DNA of 64,000 nt from Sulfurimonas sp. (GTDB lineage: Bacteria > Campylobacterota > Campylobacteria > Campylobacterales > Sulfurimonadaceae). The notes beneath the pieces were generated by a model. That model was not told the origin of the DNA. It saw only the letters and a list, made by a program, of their open reading frames with translations, and ran no database searches. The DNA is taken from assembly GCA_028044295.1 (NCBI GenBank), contig JAOFSE010000007.1:41217-105216 (forward strand), given 5' to 3'. Shown here piece by piece: positions 49,181-58,713 of the stretch; the stretch's first letter is position 1, and each line of letters opens with the position of its first letter. Made by a program: the position numbers and the translations under genes.

Positions 49181-49411
49181 ATGTATAGTAATGAAAGAAG
49201 AAATTCATGCAGTGCATTTCAACCAAATGTTTACTGTTTATTACAAATGTTGATTTTACTTATAGTTTTATCGATGGTTATACAACTAACATTTATATAT
49301 AGTTTAGGAGCTTATGTTCTTTTAATATCAGCTTTTTTATCTATTGGGGCTGTATTTTATATACTGTTTCAAAGAAAAAGAGTTATAAAAAGACAAAAAA
49401 AATTCTGCTAG
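49181..49411 (+). CDS. Small two-helix membrane protein, 76 residues
   Basis: No family recognised. From the ATG with TTGGAGAATAAC upstream, the protein has a short polar N-terminus and two membrane helices (about 21-41 and 44-64), then a very basic tail (QRKRVIKRQKKF). A TTG 12 nt earlier is less likely because it overlaps the GGAG. The gene sits alone and ends 2 nt before the converging thioredoxin-like gene. Confidence 0.55.
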   Translation: MYSNERRNSCSAFQPNVYCLLQMLILLIVLSMVIQLTFIYSLGAYVLLISAFLSIGAVFYILFQRKRVIKRQKKFC

Positions 49412-49413
49412 TA

Positions 49414-49806
49414 CTACTTTTTTCGTAACTCTCTAATATCTTCTAGTATATTGTAAAAACACTCTTGTCCTCTATATCCTATCATAGACTCAATTACCTT
49501 TCCATTTTCATCTAAGAAATAGTGCCTTGGGATAGGCGAAGTTTTTAAGCCCTCAGGAATATCATCAATATCTTTAGACAGATAAAGAGGAACAAAGTCC
49601 TGTGTTAGGTTTTTATATACATCCTTATCCATAAGAACTACATTTTCAAACTTTTCACAAAACCTACAATTAGCAGAGCCTATCATAAGGTATATCTCTT
49701 TTTTCTCTTTTTTCGCAATCTTTAAAGCTTCATCATAATCACCAGGCCAATCAAAATCAGCATTTAACAATGATATTAAACTAAACATTAAAATAAAGTA
49801 CTTCAT
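49414..49806 (-). CDS. Exported thioredoxin-like protein (CRFC motif)
   Basis: 130 residues from the ATG 2 nt after the dapE stop (TAGTAATG; GGGAG upstream). Signal peptide MKYFILMFSLISLLNA, then a thioredoxin fold with the CxxC motif ANCRFCEKFEN (about 45-55) and the cis-Pro region SPIPRHYFLDENGKV. It resembles the DUF255/SoxW-like periplasmic thioredoxins. It may reduce disulfides of cytochromes or other exported proteins. The substrate is unknown. Confidence 0.8.
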   Translation of the reverse strand: MKYFILMFSLISLLNADFDWPGDYDEALKIAKKEKKEIYLMIGSANCRFCEKFENVVLMDKDVYKNLTQDFVPLYLSKDIDDIPEGLKTSPIPRHYFLDENGKVIESMIGYRGQECFYNILEDIRELRKK

Positions 49807-49808
49807 TA

Positions 49809-50906
49809 CTACTCCCATTTGTCTATTAGATCTTTAAAAACCTCATATAAACTTTGAACTTCTTTAATAGTAGTTCTCTCTCTTACGCTATGAATTGTGT
49901 CATTTCTAACACCAAGTTCAATAACAGGTATGCCAAGTGGTGCTATAAATCTTGCATCACTAGTTCCACCAGCTGTTGAGTGTTTTGTTTTAATACCCAC
50001 AATTCTTTCTATAGAATTATCTATATTTCTAACAAGCTTTGTATCTGTATCTGTTCTAAATGGATATGATCCTTGAGTTAGACGAAGATCATAGTCAAGT
50101 CCATCTAAATGTTTAGCTACAAATTCTGTTACCTCTTTTTGAGTTGTCAGAGTCGTGTTTCTTACATTAAACATCATTTTAAGCTCATTTGGTGTTACAT
50201 TGGTTACTTCCATACCCGAACGGATATCAGTAATAACAAATTTACTTGGACTAAAAAACTCATCCCCATTGTCAAGGTTAACTCCGGCCATACCAGATAA
50301 TACTTGAGCTATATTATGAATCGGATTTATAGCTTTTTCAGGGTAAGCAGCATGTCCTTGCTTACCTTTTAATGTAATATAACCATTAATTGAACCTCTA
50401 CGCCCTACTTTAATAGCATCTCCAAAGTCATCTTCACATGTAGGTTCAGCGACAACAACTCCATCTGGTAACATAGATTTTTCTTTTAAATATTTTAAAA
50501 CCTCAACAGTACCATACTTAGCTTCACCCTCTTCATCTGAAGTTAGCAAAAGAGATAGAGTTCCATTAAAGTTTTTAGAGTCCTTTACTGCTTGAGTAAA
50601 AGCAGCTAAACCACTCTTCATATCTTGAGCACCACGACCATATATAAAACCATCTTTTTCTACAGCTTTATATGGGTTTGTCTCCCATCCGTCACCAGCA
50701 GGAACTACATCTACATGACCAGCAAAACATAGGTGGTCACCATCTCCAAACTTTTTATATATAAATAAATTTTTCACATCTTCAACATCTACTCTAACAG
50801 CTGTATATCCATCTAAGTAGTTCTCTATAAAGTCTAAAAGACCACCATCGTCTGGAGTCTCACTCTTTGACTCTATGAAAAATTTAAATAGTTCTATTAC
50901 ATTCAT
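49809..50906 (-). CDS. dapE: Succinyl-diaminopimelate desuccinylase
   Basis: 365 residues of the M20 family. Metal-site motifs: FAGHVDVVPAGDGW (about 57-70, His and Asp), YGRGAQDMKSGLAA (about 88-101, Asp), and TSDEEGEAKYGT (Glu-Glu, about 127-138). It removes succinate from N-succinyl-LL-diaminopimelate on the way to lysine and meso-DAP for peptidoglycan. It precedes the thioredoxin-like gene with 2 nt between. Confidence 0.95.
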   Translation of the reverse strand: MNVIELFKFFIESKSETPDDGGLLDFIENYLDGYTAVRVDVEDVKNLFIYKKFGDGDHLCFAGHVDVVPAGDGWETNPYKAVEKDGFIYGRGAQDMKSGLAAFTQAVKDSKNFNGTLSLLLTSDEEGEAKYGTVEVLKYLKEKSMLPDGVVVAEPTCEDDFGDAIKVGRRGSINGYITLKGKQGHAAYPEKAINPIHNIAQVLSGMAGVNLDNGDEFFSPSKFVITDIRSGMEVTNVTPNELKMMFNVRNTTLTTQKEVTEFVAKHLDGLDYDLRLTQGSYPFRTDTDTKLVRNIDNSIERIVGIKTKHSTAGGTSDARFIAPLGIPVIELGVRNDTIHSVRERTTIKEVQSLYEVFKDLIDKWE

Positions 50907-51012
50907 TAATTACACACCATATATATTTATTGTTAGATATTATACAGTATTTAAGCTTTACTCTTATGGCTTCATGGTAGTATTACAAATAATTATAACC
51001 AGGGATATTACA

Positions 51013-51480
51013 GTGAATGAATATAATAAAGATAATTTAGAAAAGTACAAACAAAAAATTATGGATGGCGTTACAGATTTTGCATACAGAAGAAAGCGAT
51101 ATGCTATAGATTACTCTGTTGTTATGGGACTAACAAGATCAGATATAGATATAGAAAAATTTATATTTTCAAAAAGACAGACGGACATTGTTATAGCGTT
51201 AGAAAAGAACTTGTACTGTGTAGTCTTTGATGCAACTCCTTTAAAATATGCTATTCATGCTATATCAAATCTAAAAGTGAGATTTAAAAAAGAGCATAGC
51301 GATGCTAGTATATTCATTAGTGCTGTTAATTCAAAAGATTATTATAATGAAGATGAGATGAGTGATTCAATTTTTGAAATACTTGACTACGCCATATATA
51401 ATGATATGGAAGGTCTAGTAACTGACTTTCATGAGATGGGACACTCTTCTAAACTCAATAAAAACACAATACTAAACTAG
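51013..51480 (+). CDS. Hypothetical protein, 155 residues, GTG start
   Basis: I place the start at the GTG preceded by CAGGGATATTACA. Everything upstream in the frame runs through the divergent promoter region and into dapE and looks non-coding. The soluble alpha/beta protein has [20 protein letters not shown] and [20 protein letters not shown] followed by [16 protein letters not shown]. This ordering vaguely recalls the C-terminal half of a nucleotide-cyclase (GGDEF-like) fold without the GGDEF motif, but the resemblance is weak. No function is assigned. The stop overlaps the mutS-like gene by 4 nt. Confidence 0.6.
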   Translation: MNEYNKDNLEKYKQKIMDGVTDFAYRRKRYAIDYSVVMGLTRSDIDIEKFIFSKRQTDIVIALEKNLYCVVFDATPLKYAIHAISNLKVRFKKEHSDASIFISAVNSKDYYNEDEMSDSIFEILDYAIYNDMEGLVTDFHEMGHSSKLNKNTILN

Positions 51481-54400
51481 TCCCAATCATCTAAAATAAA
51501 GCCATCAGACTCATCGACCTCTTTTGGCTCATTAATCTCAGGCGCTTGACTCTCTATCTCTTTAGGTTTACTCATTTGCTCTTCATATTTAAGCTCTAAT
51601 CCATTCGAAGTCATTACAAAACCATCTACCTTTATTTTACCATCATGAATCTCTCTGTGATGATCTTTACATAATGGCACAAGGTTATGCTTTGAGTCTT
51701 TATGAAAGTGACCTATAAATCCAGATTGATCTGCTAATGATTTATGATTTATATGGTGCACATCTTCAGCCATAGCTCCACAGATAACACACTTAGTAAC
51801 ATATAAATCTTTGTTGTACTTACTTGTCTTTTTCTTCACAAGTAGTTCCAATTCATCAAAATCTTTTGCAAGTCTTTTTCTGATTTGATTAGCAGTGTCT
51901 AAAAATTCACTATCCATATGAAGTGATTTAGCAAACTCTAAACCATATATACTACTTCCACTTCCAGCCTGAAGAACTCTGTTAAACAAAAGAGCATCTT
52001 TATCTTCGTCATATTCAACACTAAGATGTAAGTCAACAACATTGTTTAATGATGTTATCTCTTTCATAGTTGAGAGTTGATGTAAGTGCGTTGCGAACAA
52101 GAATAGAGAACGAAGTTTCGCTAGTTTTATGATTGCCGAAGAGACTATTGCCACACCAGAGAGGGTTTCAGTACCATGGCTTATCTCATCACCTAGTATA
52201 AGTGAACGAACTGTTGCACGATTGAAAATATTTTTAAGTTCAAGTATTTCAACAGCAAAAGTCGATAAGCCCTTTGCTAAATTATCTTTTGAAACGATTC
52301 TAGTAAACAGTGAATCAAAAAGAGAAAACTTCATCACAGAAGCAGATACAAAAAAGCCTGACTGAGCCATCAAGGTAGCAATTCCAACACTTTTCATTAG
52401 AGATGATTTTCCACTGGAGTTAATACCATAAAGTAACACGCCATTGATTGGATGTCCATCATGTACACCTACTTCAAGCATTACTGTTTCAGGATGTGGC
52501 AAGTCCATATAAGAACGGTTACCCATAACTATATCATTGGGAATATAAAGACCACCACGTTCTTGAATCTCAATAAGAGGATGACGAAGTTGCATAATCT
52601 GCATGAAGTTTTCATCTTCTGACACATCTACTATCATAGGTCTTGAATGCTTATACATTTCAGCTACTTTAGATGAACTAACTCCAACATCTAGGTCCGC
52701 GACATAAGATATTACTCTATCAAATAGAAGTGAGTATCTTCTTTCATAAAGACCTTGGAGCTGAGTATACTTTTCTCTTACAAGTGAAACTATCTTACGG
52801 CGATTCTTCATAATGTTATCAGATAAACTATCAGTAAAAGAAGATGTTATTTTTACAGAATTAGTTAGTTTTTTAACATTAAATTCTTTAAAGTATTCCT
52901 CTTTTTTAAACTCATCTTCTATCATAGAGAATCTATTTTTACTAAGGGATATGTAGTAGCCCTCTTTTTCTAAAAGACCAAGCGTAACTAAACGACTAGA
53001 ACTACCAGCATTTACATTCTCTATCATCGTCTCTATTTTAGACATGATGTCTTCAAAAGCTATCAACATCGTATCATTCTCTTTTACAAGTGTATCTATG
53101 CTTTCGTCAACACCATTCATCAAGAAATTTTCATCTACCGTTGCATTTGTAAATCTACGAGACACATCAAGGTCTATACTTTTAGATATATCTCTTAAGA
53201 ACTCATCAAGTTCACTCTCATGAAAAGGGGTCTTCTGAATTTTATGTTTTTTAACATATAGCATCAACTCTTTTACACTCAGAATTGACTCATATATATG
53301 ATTCATCTCAAATGGATGTAGTCTTCCTAAGTCAAGTCTACGAGAAAGCCTCTCTAAGTCATAAACACCACGCATAGTTTCATCAAGGTATCTAGTGTGG
53401 GAAGATACTCTCTCTATTAAGTTATATCGTCTCTCTAACTCATCTCTTTCCATAATTGGATTTAGGAGTCTCTCTTTTAAAAGACGTCTACCTATAGCAG
53501 TTGCACTCTGGTCTATCATCTTAAGAAGTGTAAATTCCTTTTTATCCTTAGACACAACACCCATTTGCTCTAATGCAGAGTTACCAAGGTACATAAAACG
53601 ACGGTTATCTATAACATTTGGACGGTCTAGCTTTTGAACGATATGAATATCATGCTCAATTACAAAGTGGACTAATATCGCCAATGACTCAGTTATCATT
53701 GGACTTCTCTCTAAATCCAAATGTTCTATTGGGGAGAGTAACGATTGTATTTGGTAGACCTCACGAAACAGTTCATTTTGAAACTCTATACGAGGTCTTT
53801 GATTATTCACAGAATAATGATAGTGTTCTGCAATCTCTAAATACTGGATGACATGTCTTTGGTCTTTAACACCATCTAAAAATGTAACAACAACTTCACT
53901 AGTTCTGTATATGTTTAAAAGATTGAAAATTTCATCTAAGGCATAAGATGGATCTTCACTTGTTCCATGACCTTCATACAACCAAGTCTTACCAGTTGTC
54001 ACATCAATTGCAGAGTAACCAACTGTATATATCCCTTTGTGAGAGTCAATTAAAAGAGAAACAATATAGTTGTCATCATTATCAACTATATGGTCAAAGT
54101 TAGTACCAGGTGATACAATTTGAGAAATATATCTACTTATTTTCGGCGGATTTCCCTTTTGTTTGACAACTATTACTGTGTACTTTTGTTCTGAGATTAA
54201 ACGGTTTAGATATCTCTCAAAAGAAACTGCTGGTACACCTGCCAAAAGAGGATTTTTGTCAGAATTTTCTATTATATTTTTATTTTTTTTGGTTAATTGA
54301 ATATTTAAAAGTTCAGCTATCTCTTTTGCTTTACCAATCTGTTCATCATCATTATTTACTTCGTATACTTCAAAAAAAGTACCAATTTCCATAAAAACAA

Positions 54401-54509
54401 CAGTATCGTTGCCATATTTTTCTTCAAAATATCTCTGTAAATCAAAGTATGTTTGTGTTAAGAGTTTGTCTTTATTTTCTAAGATAGAACTTACATCTGA
54501 TGAGAGCAT
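51477..54509 (-). CDS. MutS family protein with C-terminal HNH endonuclease domain (MutS7-type)
   Basis: 1010 residues. The N-terminal mismatch-recognition domain has the F-x-E motif in [10 protein letters not shown] (Phe45, Glu47). Connector, lever and clamp domains follow (about 140-620). The ATPase has Walker [10 protein letters not shown] (about 693-702) and Walker [13 protein letters not shown] (about 770). After the dimerisation helix comes an HNH nuclease: CVICG (about 903) with DVHHINH and [16 protein letters not shown], where two CxxC-like pairs and the His residues would bind zinc and metal. This MutS-HNH fusion is the MutS7 architecture described for octocoral mitochondria, giant viruses and some epsilonproteobacteria. 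It could recognise mismatches and cut DNA without MutL or MutH. Confidence 0.88.
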   Translation of the reverse strand: MLSSDVSSILENKDKLLTQTYFDLQRYFEEKYGNDTVVFMEIGTFFEVYEVNNDDEQIGKAKEIAELLNIQLTKKNKNIIENSDKNPLLAGVPAVSFERYLNRLISEQKYTVIVVKQKGNPPKISRYISQIVSPGTNFDHIVDNDDNYIVSLLIDSHKGIYTVGYSAIDVTTGKTWLYEGHGTSEDPSYALDEIFNLLNIYRTSEVVVTFLDGVKDQRHVIQYLEIAEHYHYSVNNQRPRIEFQNELFREVYQIQSLLSPIEHLDLERSPMITESLAILVHFVIEHDIHIVQKLDRPNVIDNRRFMYLGNSALEQMGVVSKDKKEFTLLKMIDQSATAIGRRLLKERLLNPIMERDELERRYNLIERVSSHTRYLDETMRGVYDLERLSRRLDLGRLHPFEMNHIYESILSVKELMLYVKKHKIQKTPFHESELDEFLRDISKSIDLDVSRRFTNATVDENFLMNGVDESIDTLVKENDTMLIAFEDIMSKIETMIENVNAGSSSRLVTLGLLEKEGYYISLSKNRFSMIEDEFKKEEYFKEFNVKKLTNSVKITSSFTDSLSDNIMKNRRKIVSLVREKYTQLQGLYERRYSLLFDRVISYVADLDVGVSSSKVAEMYKHSRPMIVDVSEDENFMQIMQLRHPLIEIQERGGLYIPNDIVMGNRSYMDLPHPETVMLEVGVHDGHPINGVLLYGINSSGKSSLMKSVGIATLMAQSGFFVSASVMKFSLFDSLFTRIVSKDNLAKGLSTFAVEILELKNIFNRATVRSLILGDEISHGTETLSGVAIVSSAIIKLAKLRSLFLFATHLHQLSTMKEITSLNNVVDLHLSVEYDEDKDALLFNRVLQAGSGSSIYGLEFAKSLHMDSEFLDTANQIRKRLAKDFDELELLVKKKTSKYNKDLYVTKCVICGAMAEDVHHINHKSLADQSGFIGHFHKDSKHNLVPLCKDHHREIHDGKIKVDGFVMTSNGLELKYEEQMSKPKEIESQAPEINEPKEVDESDGFILDDWD

Positions 54510-54541
54510 TAATCACTTTTTCCTAAATTTATATTGAATGG

Positions 54542-54547
54542 ATTATA
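54542..54547 (-). promoter_or_regulatory. -10 element of the mutS-like gene
   Basis: TATAAT in GATATAATCC on the minus strand, 32 nt before the start codon. AGGAAAAAGTGATTA lies between. Confidence 0.5.
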
Positions 54548-54624
54548 TCATAAATGTCATATTACATTTATACACATTTAGTCCGATATAAATACATATG
54601 ATTTAGCAAAACACATCCAAAACA

Positions 54625-54652
54625 TTGCTTTTAGGGTATTTTATGCTATTAT
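54625..54652 (+). promoter_or_regulatory. Promoter of the type I secretion operon
   Basis: TTGCTT (54625-54630) and an extended -10 TGCTATTAT (TATTAT at 54647-54652), 16 nt apart, 57 nt before the TolC-OmpA start. The 200-nt gap shared with mutS contains no other gene. Confidence 0.45.
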
Positions 54653-54709
54653 AGAATCAATTTAACTTATACTAAACTATACTGTAATTAATTAATAACT
54701 AGGAAAAAC

Positions 54710-56512
54710 ATGAATAAACTAATTCTTTCTATAATACTTGTAAATTCGCTATTCTCCCAAGACTTAAAAACAACTATCGAAGAAGTTTTAATAACGAATC
54801 CTATAATTTTAGAGAGACTAAAGAATTATAATGTAACAAAAGAAGATATAGAGATTGCTCAGTCTGATTATTTCCCTAAACTAGACCTTTCACTTGGTGT
54901 TGGACAAGAGAATGGCAATTCAGCCACAGGCGTTGATTTTGACTATTCAGTTTATCAAAACTCTTTGACTTTGACTCAGAATGTATTTAGAGGTTTTGAG
55001 ACAAAGTACAGAGTAGCTCAACAAGATGAGCGAACCATTGCTGCTGCATATAGCTATGTAGAAAAGGTAAATGACACATCGTTTAAGATGCTAGACTACT
55101 ATTTACAAGTCATGAAGAACAAAGAACTACTAGATATTACTCAAGAAAATATAGATATAAATGAAGAGATTTTAAACAAAGTCAATAAACTATATGATGC
55201 AGGTCTTACAACGCTTTCAGAAGTTAATAAAATAGAGTCAGCACTTTCACTTGCAAAAAGTAATTACATAGTGCAAGAAAACACTCTTTTAGATGTTACC
55301 TACTCTATGCAAAGAGTTTTAGGAAGATACCTAGACCCAAAACTTATGACTCGTCCATCTCTACAGGTAGAATTTCCACTAAGTATAGAAGAAGCTGCGC
55401 AGTACGCTATGCAGCATAACCCCTCTTTACTGGTAAGTACCCACAATATAAAATTAGCACAAGCTACACATAAAGAGAAAAAATCTCCTTTTTATCCATC
55501 TATTGATCTTGAAGTTTCTCAAAGTTATAATAAAAACCTCAGTGGTGTTGAAGGTAAATTTGACAACTTCAAAGCTATGGCATATCTAAGATACAACATT
55601 TTTAATGGTTTTGCAGATTCTGCAGCAATACAAAAAAGTGTAAGTGCAATACATCAAGAAGTTGAGATAAAAAATAGACTAAGAAGAGAAGTACTAGAAG
55701 GACTTAATCTATCTTGGGCTGCGAATGAAAAACTATCAACTCAACTAGGACATCTTAAAGAGTACAAAAAATTCTCAATGAAGACGCTAATGCTCTTCAC
55801 AAAAGAGTATGACTTAGGACGCCGTTCTTTACTTGACTTACTCTCTGCACAAAATGATTTTATAGGTTCTAAATCACAAATAGTAAATACTGAATATAGT
55901 ATTTTATTTGCCAAGTTTAGAATACTTGATGCTATGGGAACATTGGTTTCTACTGTTGTAGGTGAAGACTACAACTCTCCAGCTAATGTTGGACTTCATG
56001 CAGAAACTCCAGAAAATGTTGACGCTTTACCTCTAACTTACGATAGAGACAAAGATCTTATAGTTGATGAAGAAGATCTTTGTAATAACTCTCTATCAAC
56101 AGATACTAGAAATATATTTGGATGTGCTAAGAAATATACAAATATTAAACAAATCGAGAGATATAGTGGTTTCTTATTTGAAGATAGTGAAGACACTTTA
56201 ACTAGCTATGGTCTAGATAGACTAGAAAAGCTTATTAAACAGATAGAAACTTATGGCTGGGAGAATATAGAAATTGATATATTTGGTCACGTTGACAGTA
56301 TCTATATGTCAGAAGCTGAGATGGTTTCACTCTCAACTTCAAGAGCTAAAGCAGCAAAAGAGATACTAATATCATCGGGTGCTCATTCTCAGAGTATAGA
56401 GATATACTCTAAAGCGAACACAGCTCCGATGTTTAGTGGAACTGACTCAGAATCAACTGAGCAAAACAATCGTGTAGATATAGTCATAAAAAAACTAATA
56501 ATAAATAAATAA
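54710..56512 (+). CDS. TolC-family outer membrane factor fused to an OmpA domain
   Basis: 600 residues. Signal peptide (1-16). Two TolC/OEP repeats (about 20-215 and 225-420) carry the alpha-barrel and beta-barrel segments. A calcium-binding TSP3-like turn (DRDKDLIVDEEDLC, about 446-460) is followed by an OmpA-like peptidoglycan-binding domain (about 490-600: IEIDIFGHVDSIYMSEAEMV, SRAKAAKEILI). The outer-membrane pore of a type I secretion system would thus be anchored to the wall. It is the first gene of a TolC-ABC-HlyD set, as in LapE/AggA-type adhesin exporters. Confidence 0.9.
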   Translation: MNKLILSIILVNSLFSQDLKTTIEEVLITNPIILERLKNYNVTKEDIEIAQSDYFPKLDLSLGVGQENGNSATGVDFDYSVYQNSLTLTQNVFRGFETKYRVAQQDERTIAAAYSYVEKVNDTSFKMLDYYLQVMKNKELLDITQENIDINEEILNKVNKLYDAGLTTLSEVNKIESALSLAKSNYIVQENTLLDVTYSMQRVLGRYLDPKLMTRPSLQVEFPLSIEEAAQYAMQHNPSLLVSTHNIKLAQATHKEKKSPFYPSIDLEVSQSYNKNLSGVEGKFDNFKAMAYLRYNIFNGFADSAAIQKSVSAIHQEVEIKNRLRREVLEGLNLSWAANEKLSTQLGHLKEYKKFSMKTLMLFTKEYDLGRRSLLDLLSAQNDFIGSKSQIVNTEYSILFAKFRILDAMGTLVSTVVGEDYNSPANVGLHAETPENVDALPLTYDRDKDLIVDEEDLCNNSLSTDTRNIFGCAKKYTNIKQIERYSGFLFEDSEDTLTSYGLDRLEKLIKQIETYGWENIEIDIFGHVDSIYMSEAEMVSLSTSRAKAAKEILISSGAHSQSIEIYSKANTAPMFSGTDSESTEQNNRVDIVIKKLIINK

Positions 56513-56535
56513 TTTTCAATAATAGAAGGTCTTAA

Positions 56536-58713
56536 ATGATTTTAGAAAGTACAGACAATTTAAAAATTGACGCTCTGCTTGATTGCTTGGTTCTTTTTAC
56601 AAAAATGTACCACAAGCCATTCTCAGCAGAAGCCCTAACAGCTGGTTTACCAATAGAACCAGGTGTAGATTCTCCTGAACTTTTTTCAATAGACAATGCA
56701 AAAGGACTATTTTCTCGTGCTGCTGAAAAGGCTGGTTTAAAATCATCTTTAGTCAGACGTCCACTCGTTCAAATATCACCATTACAACTTCCAATGATTA
56801 TACTTCTTTCAAATCAAGGTGCTTGTATTGTTGATAGTTTTAATACAGATAAGACTAAAGCAAAAATAATTATGCCAGCTGATGAAGCAGTTGAACAATG
56901 GGTAGATATGGATGTACTCATGGATGAGCATATAGGCTTTGGCTTTATGGTAAAAAAAGCATTTGAATATAGTGAGACAAATAAAAGAACTCTTAACCTA
57001 AATCAAAAGCATTGGTTTTGGAGTACAATTAAACTATCTGCTCCTGTTTATAAAGATGTTTTATATGCATCACTACTAATTAACTTATTTGTACTCGCAT
57101 CCCCATTATTTACAATGAATGTATATGATAGAGTAGTTCCAAACAATGCTATAGAGACTCTATGGGTATTTGCTCTTGGAGTATCAATAATATATATTAT
57201 TGATACATTTTTAAAGTTTACGAGAACTTATCTTTTGGAGAGTGCTGCTAAAAAGAGTGATGTTATTATGTCATCTATAATTTTTGAAAAAGTGCTAGAC
57301 TTAAGAATGGAAAATCATCCATCTTCTGTTGGCTCATTTGCAAGTAATCTAAAAGACTTTGACTCTATCAGAAGTTTTTTAACCAATGCTACTATGGCTG
57401 CGATTATTGATCTTCCTTTTGCACTAATATTTTTAGCAGTTATCGGCTATATCGGTGGTGGAATTGTGATGGTTCCTATTGTCACAATGATCCTGATTAT
57501 TGGTTATGCATTTTTTATTAAAAAACCTCTTAGAACAAGTATTGAGAGTACTCATGAAGCAAGTGCAAAAAAGAGCTCTATACTTATAGAAACACTTAAC
57601 AATATAGAAACTTTAAAAACTCTTGGAACACTTAATCAAGTTCAGTGGAAGTGGGAGGAGTCAACTGGTGAAATAGCAGGAAAAAGTTTAAATTCTCGTC
57701 TTCTGTCCGCATCAATTCCTACCATTACACAACTACTTATCCAACTAAATACTGTAATGATAATAGTATACGGTGTATACCTAATCCAAGACTTCGAGTT
57801 ATCTATGGGTGGTCTGATTGCTATAGTTATATTAACATCAAGGACACTAGCTCCTATGGGGCAAGTTGCAGCACTACTTACAAACTATGAAGATACAAAA
57901 ACATCTTATGAAACTATAAATGACATAATATCTCAACCAAGTGAAAGACCAAATGGAAAAACTTTTGTTGAAAAGCCAGAGTTTAGTGGAACTATAGAAT
58001 TTGTAGATGTTACATTTGCATATCCTGGCACAGATGTGCCTGCTATTAAAAATGTATCATTTAAAATAAATCCAGGTGAACATGTAGCTGTTATTGGAAG
58101 AATAGGTTCAGGTAAAAGTACAATTGAAAAACTAATACTTGGCCTTTACTTAGCCGATTCTGGTCAAATTTTAATAGATGGTATTGATATAAAACAGATT
58201 GACCCTGCAGACTTGAGAAAAAACATGAGTTATGTTTCTCAAGATATTATGTTGTTTCGAGGAACTGTAAAAGAGAACATTATGTATAGGTCAACTCATG
58301 CAAGTGATGTAGCTATGCTAAAAGCATCTCATATTAGTGGTACTTCAGAGTTTATCAAAAAACATCCTAAGGGTTATGAGATGCCTATAGGTGAAAGAGG
58401 ACAAGGTCTCTCTGGCGGTCAAAAACAAAGTATTGGTATTGCTCGTGCATTTTTACTGGAATCTCCGATTATGCTTATGGACGAACCAACAAATGCGATG
58501 GATCAACTTACAGAGTCAACATTGTTAACAAACTTAGATAGAAATCTAAAAGATAAAACTGCTATTTTTGTTACACAAAAAATGTCACTACTTGGTATTG
58601 TACAAAGAGTTATTGTCATGAATGAAGGTAAGATCATCATTGATGCTCCAAAAGATGAAGCATTGAGTAAACTCCAAGGTAAACCAGAGGGAAATAGCAT
58701 TGAAGAAAAATAA
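56536..58713 (+). CDS. Type I secretion ABC transporter with degenerate C39-like domain (LapB-type)
   Basis: 725 residues. N-terminal C39-like domain (about 1-130; no catalytic cysteine protease triad is seen), five to six membrane helices (about 165-440), and an ABC domain: Walker A GRIGSGKST (about 520-528), signature LSGGQ (about 627), Walker B IMLMDEPTNAMD (about 643-654). The H-loop position reads VTQK: Gln681 stands where most transporters have His. It couples ATP hydrolysis to export of the giant adhesin encoded convergently downstream. The stop overlaps the TTG start of the adaptor gene. Confidence 0.92.
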   Translation: MILESTDNLKIDALLDCLVLFTKMYHKPFSAEALTAGLPIEPGVDSPELFSIDNAKGLFSRAAEKAGLKSSLVRRPLVQISPLQLPMIILLSNQGACIVDSFNTDKTKAKIIMPADEAVEQWVDMDVLMDEHIGFGFMVKKAFEYSETNKRTLNLNQKHWFWSTIKLSAPVYKDVLYASLLINLFVLASPLFTMNVYDRVVPNNAIETLWVFALGVSIIYIIDTFLKFTRTYLLESAAKKSDVIMSSIIFEKVLDLRMENHPSSVGSFASNLKDFDSIRSFLTNATMAAIIDLPFALIFLAVIGYIGGGIVMVPIVTMILIIGYAFFIKKPLRTSIESTHEASAKKSSILIETLNNIETLKTLGTLNQVQWKWEESTGEIAGKSLNSRLLSASIPTITQLLIQLNTVMIIVYGVYLIQDFELSMGGLIAIVILTSRTLAPMGQVAALLTNYEDTKTSYETINDIISQPSERPNGKTFVEKPEFSGTIEFVDVTFAYPGTDVPAIKNVSFKINPGEHVAVIGRIGSGKSTIEKLILGLYLADSGQILIDGIDIKQIDPADLRKNMSYVSQDIMLFRGTVKENIMYRSTHASDVAMLKASHISGTSEFIKKHPKGYEMPIGERGQGLSGGQKQSIGIARAFLLESPIMLMDEPTNAMDQLTESTLLTNLDRNLKDKTAIFVTQKMSLLGIVQRVIVMNEGKIIIDAPKDEALSKLQGKPEGNSIEEK

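Noticed and set aside
50875..51012. Upstream extension of the 155-residue hypothetical protein
   Set aside because: It runs through the dapE start and a non-coding gap, and the GTG at 51013 has a ribosome-binding site.
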